Counted from the first letter of the stretch, positions 16,698-25,627 are shown. The stretch: DNA of 64,000 nt from Burkholderia sp. Ax-1719 (GCF_011753055.1 NZ_VWWJ01000001.1:930001-994000), one strand, 5' to 3'. Notes: generated by a model not told the origin, from the letters alone. Made by a program: numbers and translations.

Positions 16698-17048
16698 CTA
16701 GCGCTCAAGCATGACGTGTTTGTTTCCTGTGCCCACGCGTAGCACGTTTCCTTCCGGCGTCAACTGTCTGGGAATGTCGTTGAACTGATGCGGGCGTTCG
16801 GGCGCCTTGGGTGACGGTACATGAGCCGAAGAAAGGGCCGGCTTCACTTTCACTCGCGGGTGTTTGGCGCGTGGTGGATTGCGTTTGACCGGCGCGCTAG
16901 TGCGAGCTTCCGGCGGGTCCCATACTTCCGAGTAATGCGCTGATGCGTTAGCGGAATACATAGCGATCGCCAGAGAGCATGCAAGACAAGTTCGAAGGCG
17001 CACTAGATATGCATGCGATGCTTTTTTGCTAGCCGTGAGTTCAATCAT
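16698..17048 (-). CDS. Small exported Pro/Lys-rich protein
   Basis: A 116-residue protein with an N-terminal signal-like segment (VRLRTCLACSLAIAMYSANA, likely cleavage after SANASA). The mature part is basic and proline-rich, with KRNPPRAKHPRVKVKPAL and PSPKAPERPHQFNDIP. The end (TPEGNVLRVGTGNKHVMLER) looks folded. Short exported proteins of this kind are common in Burkholderiaceae, but I cannot name a family. Composition argues that it is a real gene and not a shadow. Periplasmic or cell-surface location is inferred. Confidence 0.6.
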   Translation of the reverse strand: MIELTASKKASHAYLVRLRTCLACSLAIAMYSANASAHYSEVWDPPEARTSAPVKRNPPRAKHPRVKVKPALSSAHVPSPKAPERPHQFNDIPRQLTPEGNVLRVGTGNKHVMLER

Positions 17049-17129
17049 GCCTTTCTCTGCCGTTCAATCCTGCGACATTCTATCGTTGCAGCGAGGCCTT
17101 GGGACAACCTTGGACCTGCGTCGTTCGCG

Positions 17130-17945
17130 CTAACTTGCTTTGGTAGCGGTGAGCTCGAATTGATCCGTCTCGACATTGAATCGTAAGCTACCGTAGGCGG
17201 CCCATTTCACATGCGTTCCTCGGCGAATGGCTTCGTCCAGTACTTGAATTGTACGTCGTTGCATCAGATTCACCGGGTTGGTGCGATCGCAGATGACATA
17301 GACAACAGCAGTTCGGTCTGGAAATCCTGCCATTTTCACCTGTTCGAGGGACAAGAGGCGGTATCCGTCGGGCGTTGTTTCGACGTTGGCTGTCCCGTAA
17401 TAGATGAAATCGCCTGTCCAAGGTTCTCTGTCTGTTTTGCGGAATGCTCGGTCGTAGTCTGACTGGCGGCCGTACAGCTTCAGCGGGTATTTTTTGAGTT
17501 CGTCGAACACGAACTTCGAATGTTCGCTGGCTGGCTTCCCCTTGGCTCGCGCAGTCCTATAGAGCGCCTTGGTTGCCTCGACTCTTGCCGTCACCAGTAC
17601 CCGTAGAAGACTCGTAGTACTCTGATGAGCAGTTGCCAGATCGGTCAAGCGGTTCCGCACGCGCCGACGTACTTCATCTGGGCTTGCGACAGTCTGCGGG
17701 CGTTGACCTTTTGCGTCGCCTTCGGCGCGACCAGCGCGAACCTCTACCAGCTGCTCTGGCAAATCTGCCTCAAGTTTGACGCGGCCCGTAGGCACGGACG
17801 GGCGTTGGGCGCCATACGTCTCCAGTTGTGCAGCGCCATACGGGCATTCAGGAGCGTGATTCCGGTCAGTGTCGATAATCTTGAAGTGCGGCGATTTCAC
17901 ATAGTGGTCCCCGTAGGCTGCTACGGGGGTGATCCGACTGTCCAT
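17130..17945 (-). CDS. Hypothetical protein
   Basis: A 271-residue soluble protein with no recognised domain. The N-terminal 90 residues are low-complexity. The rest looks folded: EVRRRVRNRLTDLATAHQ, SKFVFDELKKYPLKLYGRQS, then TGDFIYYGTANVETTPDGYR and DRTAVVYVICDRTNPVNLMQ. It has a D-R-x-A-F-R pattern near residue 165. It is transcribed toward the small exported protein and away from the orphan at 18174. It may be an island effector or enzyme, but nothing in the sequence decides this. Confidence 0.5.
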   Translation of the reverse strand: MDSRITPVAAYGDHYVKSPHFKIIDTDRNHAPECPYGAAQLETYGAQRPSVPTGRVKLEADLPEQLVEVRAGRAEGDAKGQRPQTVASPDEVRRRVRNRLTDLATAHQSTTSLLRVLVTARVEATKALYRTARAKGKPASEHSKFVFDELKKYPLKLYGRQSDYDRAFRKTDREPWTGDFIYYGTANVETTPDGYRLLSLEQVKMAGFPDRTAVVYVICDRTNPVNLMQRRTIQVLDEAIRRGTHVKWAAYGSLRFNVETDQFELTATKAS

Positions 17946-18173
17946 AAGAGCATCAACTGGTCGTCTATGAATGATTTTATTCGAGTTTAACGTCCTGTCT
18001 TTATTGATGGTGTATTGAGTAGCGATTTTGTCGGATTCGGTGAGTAGAGTGTAGTTCGGATGTAGGTGTCAATAAGTAACGATGATCTAAATAGCAAGTT
18101 TTCAAGCATAATGGGCTGGTAGGAAGATGTTCTGTTAACGGGGATTGACTTTCTTTCTTTTCAACTACAAAAA

Positions 18174-18869
18174 ATGCTGATGCAGACTCTCGCTCCACAA
18201 ACCTTCGCTTTCATCGAAAGTGCGATCAACGCCCTCGAAAACTTCCCGCAATCCGATCTCAGGTGGCTCGCGCACCATCGGCGGTTCAATTGGCGGCATT
18301 ACTATGCGAACAGCATAGGGGAAGCGTCCAGATTCATTCTGGAGTTGGAGGCAGCGGTTCCAGCCGGCGACCTGGATGGGATGACGAGTCTTGAACCCGG
18401 TGAGATCGTGGACGATCGGTATCCTGTGTACCATGACGTTGTAGATGTTATCCCTGTGTACAAGGACGCCATCATCCTCGAAACTCATCGAACGCTAGTA
18501 CCTGCGAAAAAAATACCTCGTCTTCTCCGCTTGCTGCAGATTCCGGGGCACTCGGAGGGCATGGACGTAGAGAATCACAACTTTGGCTACCATTTCCATT
18601 ACGGGAAGGTGAAGTCGAATTCGGTTGAACGGAGTAATCTCCTGCTGACCTTTGATCCTCGCAAGAAGTCGCGTAAATCTCCTGTTTTGTACGGGGAGTA
18701 CCATGCCGAAGGGAAGACGAAATCCATCAACATGGAGACGATTGGTTTGAACAAACGTCTGCCCATCTACCTGGTATGTGAAAACGCCGCCAAGAAACGA
18801 GGTTTTGAGAATTTCAAGATGGCTGCTGACAAAGCAAAGATCTTCCATAGTCCCGATCGTTCCGAATAG
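18174..18869 (+). CDS. Hypothetical protein
   Basis: A 231-residue protein without a recognised family. Segments such as LAHHRRFNWRHYYANSIGEA, LEPGEIVDDRYPVYHDVVDV, a His-rich middle (VENHNFGYHFHYGKVKS) and LYGEYHAEGKTKSINMETIG suggest a folded, possibly metal-binding protein. It is the first gene of a rightward pair with the Mrr-like nuclease gene, 256 bases before it. The start is the first ATG in frame and is uncertain. Confidence 0.5.
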   Translation: MLMQTLAPQTFAFIESAINALENFPQSDLRWLAHHRRFNWRHYYANSIGEASRFILELEAAVPAGDLDGMTSLEPGEIVDDRYPVYHDVVDVIPVYKDAIILETHRTLVPAKKIPRLLRLLQIPGHSEGMDVENHNFGYHFHYGKVKSNSVERSNLLLTFDPRKKSRKSPVLYGEYHAEGKTKSINMETIGLNKRLPIYLVCENAAKKRGFENFKMAADKAKIFHSPDRSE

Positions 18870-19125
18870 CGGATAGTACGCGGTGTTCAGCGTTGAGAGT
18901 CCTCCCTCTCGCTAGCGTCGTACTAGACGATGCATATAGCTGGAAGATTCGAGGCACAACGCTGACGCGCGCGAACTACATCAGAAGCTTACTTGCCAGT
19001 TGAGCTGGCACAAGACTTTGATACGTAATCTCAGCGTTTGCCGTCATTGATTAAGCTCGTATGCAGCGTCTTAGAACAGCTGCTTTTTCGACTGCGCTAT
19101 CGAATCAACTTTCATCGTATTCCCC

Positions 19126-21216
19126 ATGACTTCCCCGAAACACTCTCTGCCGCAAGATTGGCCAGAGCATCTGAACGCTATGGCGCAGGTCAACCCCAGC
19201 CAATTCTCGCCCCCAATCAACGAACCGCAGCTCCTCTTCACATCGATGGCAGGGCAAACTTTTGAACAGTTTTGTTGGTGGTTGCTCCAGAAAGAACAAG
19301 CCATCGTCGGTTGCAAGCGAATCGGTGATCCGGGCATTGAGCAAGGGGGTATCGACCTGTTCGCTTTTGACGAGGCATTTCCGGACAAGCTCCGCGTATT
19401 TGAGTGCAAGGCGTGGACTAATTTCGATGCTGAGAAGTTAAAGAGGGCGGTGGACACGTTCCTTGAAGGGGATTGGGTTGCGCATACGAAACGCTTCACT
19501 ATTATTCTTGCTCACGCAAGCACAAACAAACTGAAAGGCCAGCAGTGGATGAAAGCGGCTGCCAAGCTCAGGGCCGTTGGTATTGAACCGCATTTTTGGA
19601 CCGCCGATGACCTGACACTCAAAGTGCAGGCTTATCCGGATGTCTTGTCGAAGTTTTTCCCCGGGGCGAGCGTGGAGCACTTCGGTAACAAGTGGATGCA
19701 GCGAGTAGCGTTCTATGAGGTAGCGAGTAAGGCTTTTTTTGATCCGCGCGAGCGCGTTGCCCAATGGGCTCGAGAGATATGCGGCCCCGATGGCGCCGTT
19801 GAGCTCAGCAGTTGTGACGTTCAGTCTGTGCTGGATGATCAAGGTGCACTGCGCATCAACCCTGAAACGCGCGTGTCTTCTATCTCCATAGATAGCTCAG
19901 TCCGGACTGTCGAGAGATTCGGAAGCACCTGGCAGTTCAGAGGGCCATGGTTCGGACTTAGTGCGATTCTCCCGGGCGAGAAGTTCATGAATGGTTCGGC
20001 CGCCATCAACTTCAAGAAGCCGGATCTTGAAGGGATGACGCTGACGTTTGACTACAAGTGGCTGATGAAATCGTTTCTATTCGCTAAAGGAGCACCTTTG
20101 GCGAGTGCCTATCGAGGCTTCGTCTACGCTCCATCATACGGTAGGCCTCACCACTACGAAGTGGACTTCCCGCACTGCCGATTTTCTCTGCACGAAGATG
20201 GAGTACGCGAAATAGCCGGAGTCGCTGACCTCTTGACGGACGTGGTACGTGATGCGCTGCTAACTCAAGAGCATAGTTGGTCGGCGGTGGACTTCCCGTT
20301 CGTCGAATGGGGCGGCAGAAAGGTTGCAATCGCAACGCTCGACGAGCGAGTATGGAACGAGGTTTGCCAGTTTGCGATCGCACATGACGTGACGAAGGGG
20401 AAATCGGATTGGCACATGTTTCAAGGCGCGACCAACGTCTTGAAACCGTTTCATGAAGTAGAAACGGCACACTATGACGCCGGCTACCACGGAATTTTCT
20501 ATGCGGTCAAACTGGAGGGACTGAGCTACGGACGCAAGGTCGCGTTGCTTTGGCAACCAGACGGGCCGCTGACTACTGAGAAGTATTCTTCCCGGAGGTG
20601 GTGGTCGTGCGAAGAGGCGTTTGACTGGTTCAAAACTTCATTGCTACCGGAAGTTAAACGCCATGTTTATGCGCGCAGATTCGGCAGCTTGAGTGTTCGA
20701 TTGTTCCAGGCGAAGGAAGCAAAGAACTTCGCTGCTGACCTTGACGAGCTCTTCGTGGCGAATGACGTGCGTATCTCACCTCTGCTCCGAGACGGTAGCT
20801 GGTCTGCCGGCATCGTGGACGTCGCCCGAGAGCTGAGCGAACATTTCAATAGAATCGGCACGCCTGAGCCGTTTTTTACCCAGCAAGAGGTCGAAGACCT
20901 TTACGGAGCGGTTGCTGTCGTAGCAGAGGGAGGTCGCGGCCACGTTGGATACGTGAGCTCAAGTCTTTCTCTTGCGGAAGCTCCTGAAAGTCACGAGGAG
21001 CTTGCTCGCCTTATTCACGAGCATATAAAGGAAGGACGGGTTGTGGCCAATCGTATTGTTGTCGATTACGCTTTCCGTGCCATGCTCGAGCTATTGGCGG
21101 ACTCGGATGACTGGCTTTCGGATAAACAAAAGGCGCGCATTCTGCCATGCCTCGTACCATTCGCCCTTGCCAGGGACGATGGGAAGTTGGTCGAGCGGCA
21201 TACACGCTGGAGCTAG
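19126..21216 (+). CDS. Large protein with N-terminal Mrr-like restriction endonuclease domain
   Basis: A 696-residue protein. Residues about 38-120 form a PD-(D/E)xK nuclease domain of Mrr type: Glu47 in GQTFEQFCWWLL, Asp77 in GIEQGGIDLFAF and the Glu93-Cys-Lys95 dyad in LRVFECKAW, in the expected order and spacing. The remaining 570 residues belong to no family I know. They include GSTWQFRGPWFGLSAILPGE, KPDLEGMTLTFDYKWLMKS and a C-terminal helical part, and could be target recognition or a sensor. Mrr-like domains cut DNA, often modified or foreign DNA. The gene faces the cytosine methyltransferase gene 860 bases away, with a decayed mobile element between them. A defence role is likely but not proven. 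Confidence 0.72.
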   Translation: MTSPKHSLPQDWPEHLNAMAQVNPSQFSPPINEPQLLFTSMAGQTFEQFCWWLLQKEQAIVGCKRIGDPGIEQGGIDLFAFDEAFPDKLRVFECKAWTNFDAEKLKRAVDTFLEGDWVAHTKRFTIILAHASTNKLKGQQWMKAAAKLRAVGIEPHFWTADDLTLKVQAYPDVLSKFFPGASVEHFGNKWMQRVAFYEVASKAFFDPRERVAQWAREICGPDGAVELSSCDVQSVLDDQGALRINPETRVSSISIDSSVRTVERFGSTWQFRGPWFGLSAILPGEKFMNGSAAINFKKPDLEGMTLTFDYKWLMKSFLFAKGAPLASAYRGFVYAPSYGRPHHYEVDFPHCRFSLHEDGVREIAGVADLLTDVVRDALLTQEHSWSAVDFPFVEWGGRKVAIATLDERVWNEVCQFAIAHDVTKGKSDWHMFQGATNVLKPFHEVETAHYDAGYHGIFYAVKLEGLSYGRKVALLWQPDGPLTTEKYSSRRWWSCEEAFDWFKTSLLPEVKRHVYARRFGSLSVRLFQAKEAKNFAADLDELFVANDVRISPLLRDGSWSAGIVDVARELSEHFNRIGTPEPFFTQQEVEDLYGAVAVVAEGGRGHVGYVSSSLSLAEAPESHEELARLIHEHIKEGRVVANRIVVDYAFRAMLELLADSDDWLSDKQKARILPCLVPFALARDDGKLVERHTRWS

Positions 21217-21250
21217 CCAGGATATAGGCTCTGAAGGCAAGTCCGGGCTT

Positions 21251-21633
21251 TCATCAGCAAACGCTAAAGCTGCACAAATCTGACCACGGAGTTTGAAAAG
21301 AGGGTCTACACCGATATCGGACTGGAGATATCGGATGCAACTCTTATCAATTGGTGTAGCAGCAACGCAACCGGGCGTGGCCGTTGAAACACTGCGCCCG
21401 CTGGCATCGGCACGGGAGGCTCGCACCTGCCGGACGGACTATGAGTGGCCACGACGTCTTGCGCGCGAGTCGACCCGTCCAGTGTCGGGCATGCTCCGAA
21501 GTCCATCGGCAAAACCGTCTGCTACGCCCGAGTGTCCTCCCATGACCAGGCCGGGCAACTGAAGTCGCAGGCTGCCCGTCTGGAGACGCATTGTGCCGAC
21601 GCCGGCTTCACAGGGGGGCGTTACCCTAGGTAG
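21251..21633 (+). pseudogene. Decayed IS607-family serine resolvase (OrfA) with its left flank
   Basis: The frame starting at 21335 (MQLLSIGVAATQPGVAVETL) is the MerR-like HTH of IS607 OrfA. It then loses phase and resumes in another frame as VCYARVSSHDQAGQLKSQAA, the start of the serine-recombinase domain with its nucleophile Ser. It stops after about ten more codons, so at least one frameshift and a large 3' deletion have occurred, and no OrfB/TnpB remains. An inverted repeat GATATC...GATATC sits directly in front of the start. The left flank from 21251 is shared with a second remnant at 48397. Confidence 0.8.
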
Positions 21634-22079
21634 CGGCTCACGGGCCGCGCTCCTCAGCAGGTACAACCGCTTGGCCTGCGCAAGCAAACTGCGTGAGCAG
21701 ATTTGTGCACGTTAGAACAAACGGCCTACCGGTAGAAGAATGACGTTCCCCGCTGGTTTGGGTGCAGTAGTGGACGGTTGCGCACATGAAATTTTTGATT
21801 TAAATACAAAAATACCGAGACTCAAAACAAAAAAATCATGTTTGGGTAGCTTCGGATCTGCGGTCTGGGCAAGGATAGATAATCGTTTTTAAGGAAAACG
21901 CATCTAACCGTCTGGCGTAATTAATTCCAAAACATCGCTTCCAGCGGCACTGCGGGCTTACAGAATTCCCAGCCAGTTCGAATCCTGGCGGCATGTCCAG
22001 ATCTCCTGCACTTCGCAAATCGAAATTTGGTTGCTTGCGACCGATGGCGCTGCCTGGAAGCCAGGCATCCTGCAGATTC
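21634..22079. other. Region without a gene between mobile remnant and methyltransferase
   Basis: About 450 bases. The part at 21780-21900 is AT-rich. Around 21972-21989 is GCCAG-TTCGAATC-CTGGC, which resembles a tRNA T-arm but has an eight-base loop and no supporting arms. I see no open frame with coding character. Confidence 0.4.
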
Positions 22080-23441
22080 TCAGTCCTCCAGCTTACGCGC
22101 TGTCGTTCCCACGCCGTGCAGATGAGCGCGGTAAAGTGCTTCGCCAATCCGCTGGACCAACGGAACTACGAGCGAATTTCCCATCAAGCGGGCCCGTGCG
22201 ACGCTGCTGATGCCAGGGATGTCAGTGAATCCACGCGGAAAGCCACACAGGTCTTCAAGCTCTTCGGGGGTGAGTCGCCGCAGTTTGCCCGACGCATCGC
22301 GAATCGAGTGTTTGGTCCTGGACGGTGTCGTCCCGCCTTCGCTTGTGATTATTGTTCGGCTTGGAAGGTCAAGCACGTCCGGGAACGCCATCTTTCCTTC
22401 TTTATACGTGTATTCGAAGCCATTGCTGCTGCGAGCGGTCGACTTGGCACCCTTGGCCGTTATCCAGCGTTGTTCGTCCTCTGGTTTGATATAGAACTCG
22501 GTTGGCACTGGACCGGTCTTTCGTACGATGTCTCCGAGCGTCAAGGCGCTGCGATGAGTGCTAAAAGCGCTGTAGTCATCGAAGCAATGTGCTTTTGATT
22601 GGCACGTGTACACGCTCCCGCTGACCATCAAACCAATGTTGCCAAAGCGCGAGCGGCCGTTCGAAAGAGAGTGGTAGCGAAGTTGTTCGTTCAAAGGTTC
22701 GTCGGCCACCGTGAGAGCGTGGTGAACAGCGTCAAGCGGGTTCAGCAGGTCGCATGGGAAAGCATCGAAGAGCAGGGTTTGTTTCAATGGGCTGTCCTTC
22801 GCGTCGACCGTGGCCGCCAACATACGACGATAAATATCCGTGGTCTGGTGGTAGGCAACGATGAATGTGCGCCGACGCCTTTGCGCATGCCCATAATCTG
22901 CGGCGTTGATGACACGCCATTCTGCGGCGTAGCCGAATGCCCTCAGTGTGGAAAGGATGACCGCGAAATCTCGTCCCCGGTGATTGGCTGGACTGGAGAG
23001 CAATCGGTCTACGTTTTCGAAGATTAGGTATTTTGCGGGTTTTCCGTTCGAGATACATTGCTGCAGAAACTGCGCAATCGACCACCACAGAACCCCTTTT
23101 TTGCCCGCGAGTCCACTGGACTGTGTTAGCGGGCGCGCGACAGAATAATCTTGGCACGGGAAACCTCCCACAACGACATCGGGTGAAGCATTCCGGATTG
23201 CCTGCTGTCCATCAGCGGAGTTTAGAACTTCGTTGATATCTCTGTTGATGTGTTCGCCTGTGTGCCAGTGGGCCTGATAGACGGCACTTGCGTGTTGGAC
23301 TTTCGTCGATGGCTCAAACTGGTTGCTAAAGGTGAACTCGTATGGTTCGCCGTGTACCGATTCGAGTCCGAGGCGAAAACCTCCGACACCTGCGAAAAGG
23401 TCTGCGACTCGAAGGCGCTTCGAGTTTTCCGTCTCTGACAT
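22080..23441 (-). CDS. DNA (cytosine-5)-methyltransferase
   Basis: A 453-residue C5 methyltransferase that transfers a methyl group from SAM to cytosine in DNA. Motif I is DLFAGVGGFRLGLE (from residue 14). The catalytic loop is GGFPCQDYS with Cys96, motif VI is FENVDRLL (141-148), motif VIII is AQRRRRTF and motif X is MGNSLVVPLVQRIG near the end. The variable target-recognition region lies at about 260-400. The start at 23441 (MSETEN) was preferred over an upstream ATG because AGGAAACAAAATG gives good ribosome-binding spacing. The start lies beside a hairpin-forming inverted repeat. No endonuclease gene is directly attached; the Mrr-like gene at 19126 is the nearest candidate. All key motifs look intact. 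Confidence 0.93.
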   Translation of the reverse strand: MSETENSKRLRVADLFAGVGGFRLGLESVHGEPYEFTFSNQFEPSTKVQHASAVYQAHWHTGEHINRDINEVLNSADGQQAIRNASPDVVVGGFPCQDYSVARPLTQSSGLAGKKGVLWWSIAQFLQQCISNGKPAKYLIFENVDRLLSSPANHRGRDFAVILSTLRAFGYAAEWRVINAADYGHAQRRRRTFIVAYHQTTDIYRRMLAATVDAKDSPLKQTLLFDAFPCDLLNPLDAVHHALTVADEPLNEQLRYHSLSNGRSRFGNIGLMVSGSVYTCQSKAHCFDDYSAFSTHRSALTLGDIVRKTGPVPTEFYIKPEDEQRWITAKGAKSTARSSNGFEYTYKEGKMAFPDVLDLPSRTIITSEGGTTPSRTKHSIRDASGKLRRLTPEELEDLCGFPRGFTDIPGISSVARARLMGNSLVVPLVQRIGEALYRAHLHGVGTTARKLED

Positions 23442-23444
23442 TTT

Positions 23445-23466
23445 GTTTCCTGTTGGTTGAGGAAAC
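23445..23466 (-). promoter_or_regulatory. Inverted repeat covering the methyltransferase ribosome binding site
   Basis: On the coding strand GTTTCCT-N8-AGGAAAC forms a perfect 7-bp stem, and the right arm contains the AGGA ribosome binding site four bases before the ATG. In RNA it would hide the site; in DNA it could be an operator for the methyltransferase itself. Confidence 0.6.
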
Positions 23467-23835
23467 AAGTGCAGAAACCGGTTTTAGCTGGCTGGAGGGC
23501 TCTCTGGGTAGGTTCGGCATGGCCGGAGTCTTCTCGGCGTTCGCGGTGCGATGGGCGCGGGGAGATGGTACGCCCATGTGCTGAGCTGCAGAGTTGCCTC
23601 CGTTCAAGCTAGGCGGTACAGCCATTGCAGCTTCCGCGATTCCGACTTACTGGTGACGCGGCATAGGCAGGCGGGTGCGCGCGTATTTAGATAGAGTGAG
23701 GCGTGAGGTTACGCTGTAGTTGGCACCACCGATAGCGGGAGCGACCTCTCGAAGACGAATATGGTGCAAGACGTCCGTCTCGCAGTAGGCGCCGCGCAGC
23801 GAACTTGCAGCGTGGTTCGCGAGTTCACGATGACG
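23467..23835. other. Intergenic region upstream of methyltransferase
   Basis: About 370 bases between two leftward genes. It should hold the methyltransferase promoter. Open frames crossing it (for example leftward from 23625) are Pro/Ser/Arg-rich and overlap the methyltransferase start by over 100 bases, so I do not count them. No clear terminator for the recombinase gene was found. Confidence 0.4.
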
Positions 23836-25029
23836 TCAAACCTGCCACGGAAGTCGATGCTTTTGTGCCTCTTCGTACCGACGCGTGTCGTCGTCGTGCA
23901 CATACCTTGCCGTCGATTCTTTTTTTGCGTGTCTAGCGTCTTGTTGAGCAGTTCTCGCGCTCACACCTGCTTCGAGTTTCGCCGCGACACTGGTGTGGCG
24001 CCCCCAATGCGTTGATGCTTGCCGCAGCCGGGCCGCTTTGTGAGAAAGACTATCCGGCAAAATGTCTGCAGCTGCGTTAAAACTATTTTTCAAAATGTTG
24101 TGAAGTTGGCGTGCAGATATTGACGCCCCGTTCCTTACTGAGACGAGGAGAGGTGTTGCTTCGGCAGCATCGGGCGCGTCGGGAAGTCCAAGATGGCGAC
24201 GGTAACGCGTCAGGGCGGCAAGCATATCTTGCGGGAGCGGCACACGGCTCGTCTTTCCGTCACGGCCAGACACATGCCACCACCAGCGCCCCCGTTCTTC
24301 CTGAAAACTGCTCATTCGGTGCGATTCGAGTTCGCCTGCACTCGGCGCGAGAAGATACAAGAACGCACAAAGGAATCGCAGGCGCTCGTAGGAGTCAATC
24401 TCCCGTTCAGTTGCGCGTGGCATCGACTCGACGCTGGTTACTATCGCTTTCCACATATCGGCGTCCAGAACACGCGTGACGGGCGTTTCTGATTCTGGTG
24501 TGCGGCCTGCCTTCGAGAGGTCTGCCTGTTGTCGTCGGCGTTTCCATTTGACAGCCTCGACCGGGTTGGTCTGCAAATAGCCTTTGGCGACCAAGAATTG
24601 CATGAACGAATTGAGTGCGGCGATCGTTGCGCGCATCGTCACATCTTGCATTGCCCCTTCGAATGGGCGCCAATCCGACGTATTGCGACGAGATTTGGGG
24701 CCGCACCAGATGTGCTCGGGCTGCGGGGAGGCGAGAAACTCCACGAAGGATTCGAAATCGCGCCGGTCGAGTGAAGACAATGGCTTTCCGCACTCAGCCC
24801 ACGTCCAGAGAAACAACCCTTCAACGGCGCGCAGATAGAGCCGCAAGGTGCCGGGAGAATGTTCGTATTGAGCAAAAAATGCGTGGGCTGCCTCGATGTC
24901 GGAATGGACATCAATTTCCAGAAGTTCAATCGGAGCCCGATTCGTACCGTCAGAGCCGAGGAGGTGCGCAGGAGCGGCAACCTCGCCCAGTGGGCGAATT
25001 GGGATGCCGTTGTAGACGTTCGTAAGCAC
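23836..25029 (-). CDS. Tyrosine recombinase/integrase with substituted first catalytic Arg
   Basis: A 397-residue phage-integrase-like protein, starting at a GTG (25027-25029). The N-terminal SAM-like core-binding domain spans about residues 45-155 (EHSPGTLRLYLRAVEGLFLW). The catalytic domain spans about 185-385. His341-x-x-Arg344 is in ASTHWGRHTS, His367 in DARHAKKES and the nucleophile Tyr376 in TARYVHDD; Lys259 fits the beta-hairpin lysine. At the first catalytic Arg position (usually xGLRxSEL) the sequence reads APSAGELES, with Ser230 encoded by AGT, one base from the Arg codon CGT. It is transcribed with the DUF6471 gene and divergent from tnsA. It could be inactive, or the local alignment could be off. 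Confidence 0.85.
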   Translation of the reverse strand: MLTNVYNGIPIRPLGEVAAPAHLLGSDGTNRAPIELLEIDVHSDIEAAHAFFAQYEHSPGTLRLYLRAVEGLFLWTWAECGKPLSSLDRRDFESFVEFLASPQPEHIWCGPKSRRNTSDWRPFEGAMQDVTMRATIAALNSFMQFLVAKGYLQTNPVEAVKWKRRRQQADLSKAGRTPESETPVTRVLDADMWKAIVTSVESMPRATEREIDSYERLRFLCAFLYLLAPSAGELESHRMSSFQEERGRWWWHVSGRDGKTSRVPLPQDMLAALTRYRRHLGLPDAPDAAEATPLLVSVRNGASISARQLHNILKNSFNAAADILPDSLSHKAARLRQASTHWGRHTSVAAKLEAGVSARTAQQDARHAKKESTARYVHDDDTRRYEEAQKHRLPWQV

Positions 25030-25144
25030 TATTATCGATGGTCGCTGAATGAATTGCAGCGAACTCTAGCGCGAGAATCAGAATTGGGAAAGTCCGCCGC
25101 CGAATAACCGGAGCGGACCGTGCGTCACCAATTTCTGGAAATGA

Positions 25145-25167
25145 GATATTCGCAATTTACGAATATC
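25145..25167. promoter_or_regulatory. Inverted repeat between DUF6471 gene and recombinase
   Basis: GATATTCG (25145-25152) and CGAATATC (25160-25167) form a perfect 8-bp inverted repeat with a seven-base spacer, 115 bases upstream of the recombinase start. An operator or a weak terminator are both possible. Confidence 0.45.
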
Positions 25168-25276
25168 CTGAAGTGCCGCCACGATGTGGCAGTTTTGATA
25201 GGTGTCTCGCTACAACCAATGTTGCTTTCTCGCAACTCCCGCCGTTGCTTCCAAACCGTTGGGACTCTGGATCAAT

Positions 25277-25627
25277 TTACCGCGTGCTGATATGGCCAGC
25301 GTCTGGGTCGGGTGCCCCTGGCCGTCCGAGTGACAGTTTGTCGACTCCGAGCGCTTCGAGGCACTGAAGGAAGAACGCGAACTGGAATGTGCCGCGCCGC
25401 ACCTTTTGAGAGATAGACATCTCTGTTTCGTTGATGCCAATTTCGGACAGCTTCACTGCGAGGTCGGCGTACGTTGCGCCGCGCTGCCCAAGCAGCCGTT
25501 TGAGTGTTCGCGAAGCGGAATCGGTGTAGTTCAGACGCACGTCTCCCTCATCTGCCTCTTGCAAGTCAGAAGAAGGTCGACTATCATTCGTCTCGTTTGT
25601 TGCCATATGTGGCGGTTTTAATGACAT
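25277..25627 (-). CDS. DUF6471-like small protein
   Basis: A 116-residue protein, or 109 if the second ATG (25606) is used; neither has a strong ribosome binding site. After a polar N-terminus, residues about 33-98 show a small helical domain: TLKRLLGQRGATYADLAVKL, then EMSISQKVRRGTFQFAFFLQ and CLEALGV. The layout (short helix, G-x-x-Y-x-D-L-A, N/S-x-K-x-x-R-G-x-F) is that of DUF6471, which resembles an HTH fold and probably binds DNA. It lies directly opposite tnsA with 123 bases between, so it is a good candidate for a regulator of the transposition module and of the recombinase. Confidence 0.68.
   Translation of the reverse strand: MSLKPPHMATNETNDSRPSSDLQEADEGDVRLNYTDSASRTLKRLLGQRGATYADLAVKLSEIGINETEMSISQKVRRGTFQFAFFLQCLEALGVDKLSLGRPGAPDPDAGHISTR

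Noticed and set aside
21972..21996. tRNA T-arm-like sequence GCCAG-TTCGAATC-CTGGC followed by a CCA
   Set aside because: The loop has eight bases instead of seven and I found no acceptor, D or anticodon arm upstream. It could be a relic attachment site but I cannot support it.
23326..23625. 99-codon frame upstream of the methyltransferase as a control (C) protein
   Set aside because: It overlaps the methyltransferase start by more than 100 bases and is Pro/Arg/Ser-rich with no HTH.
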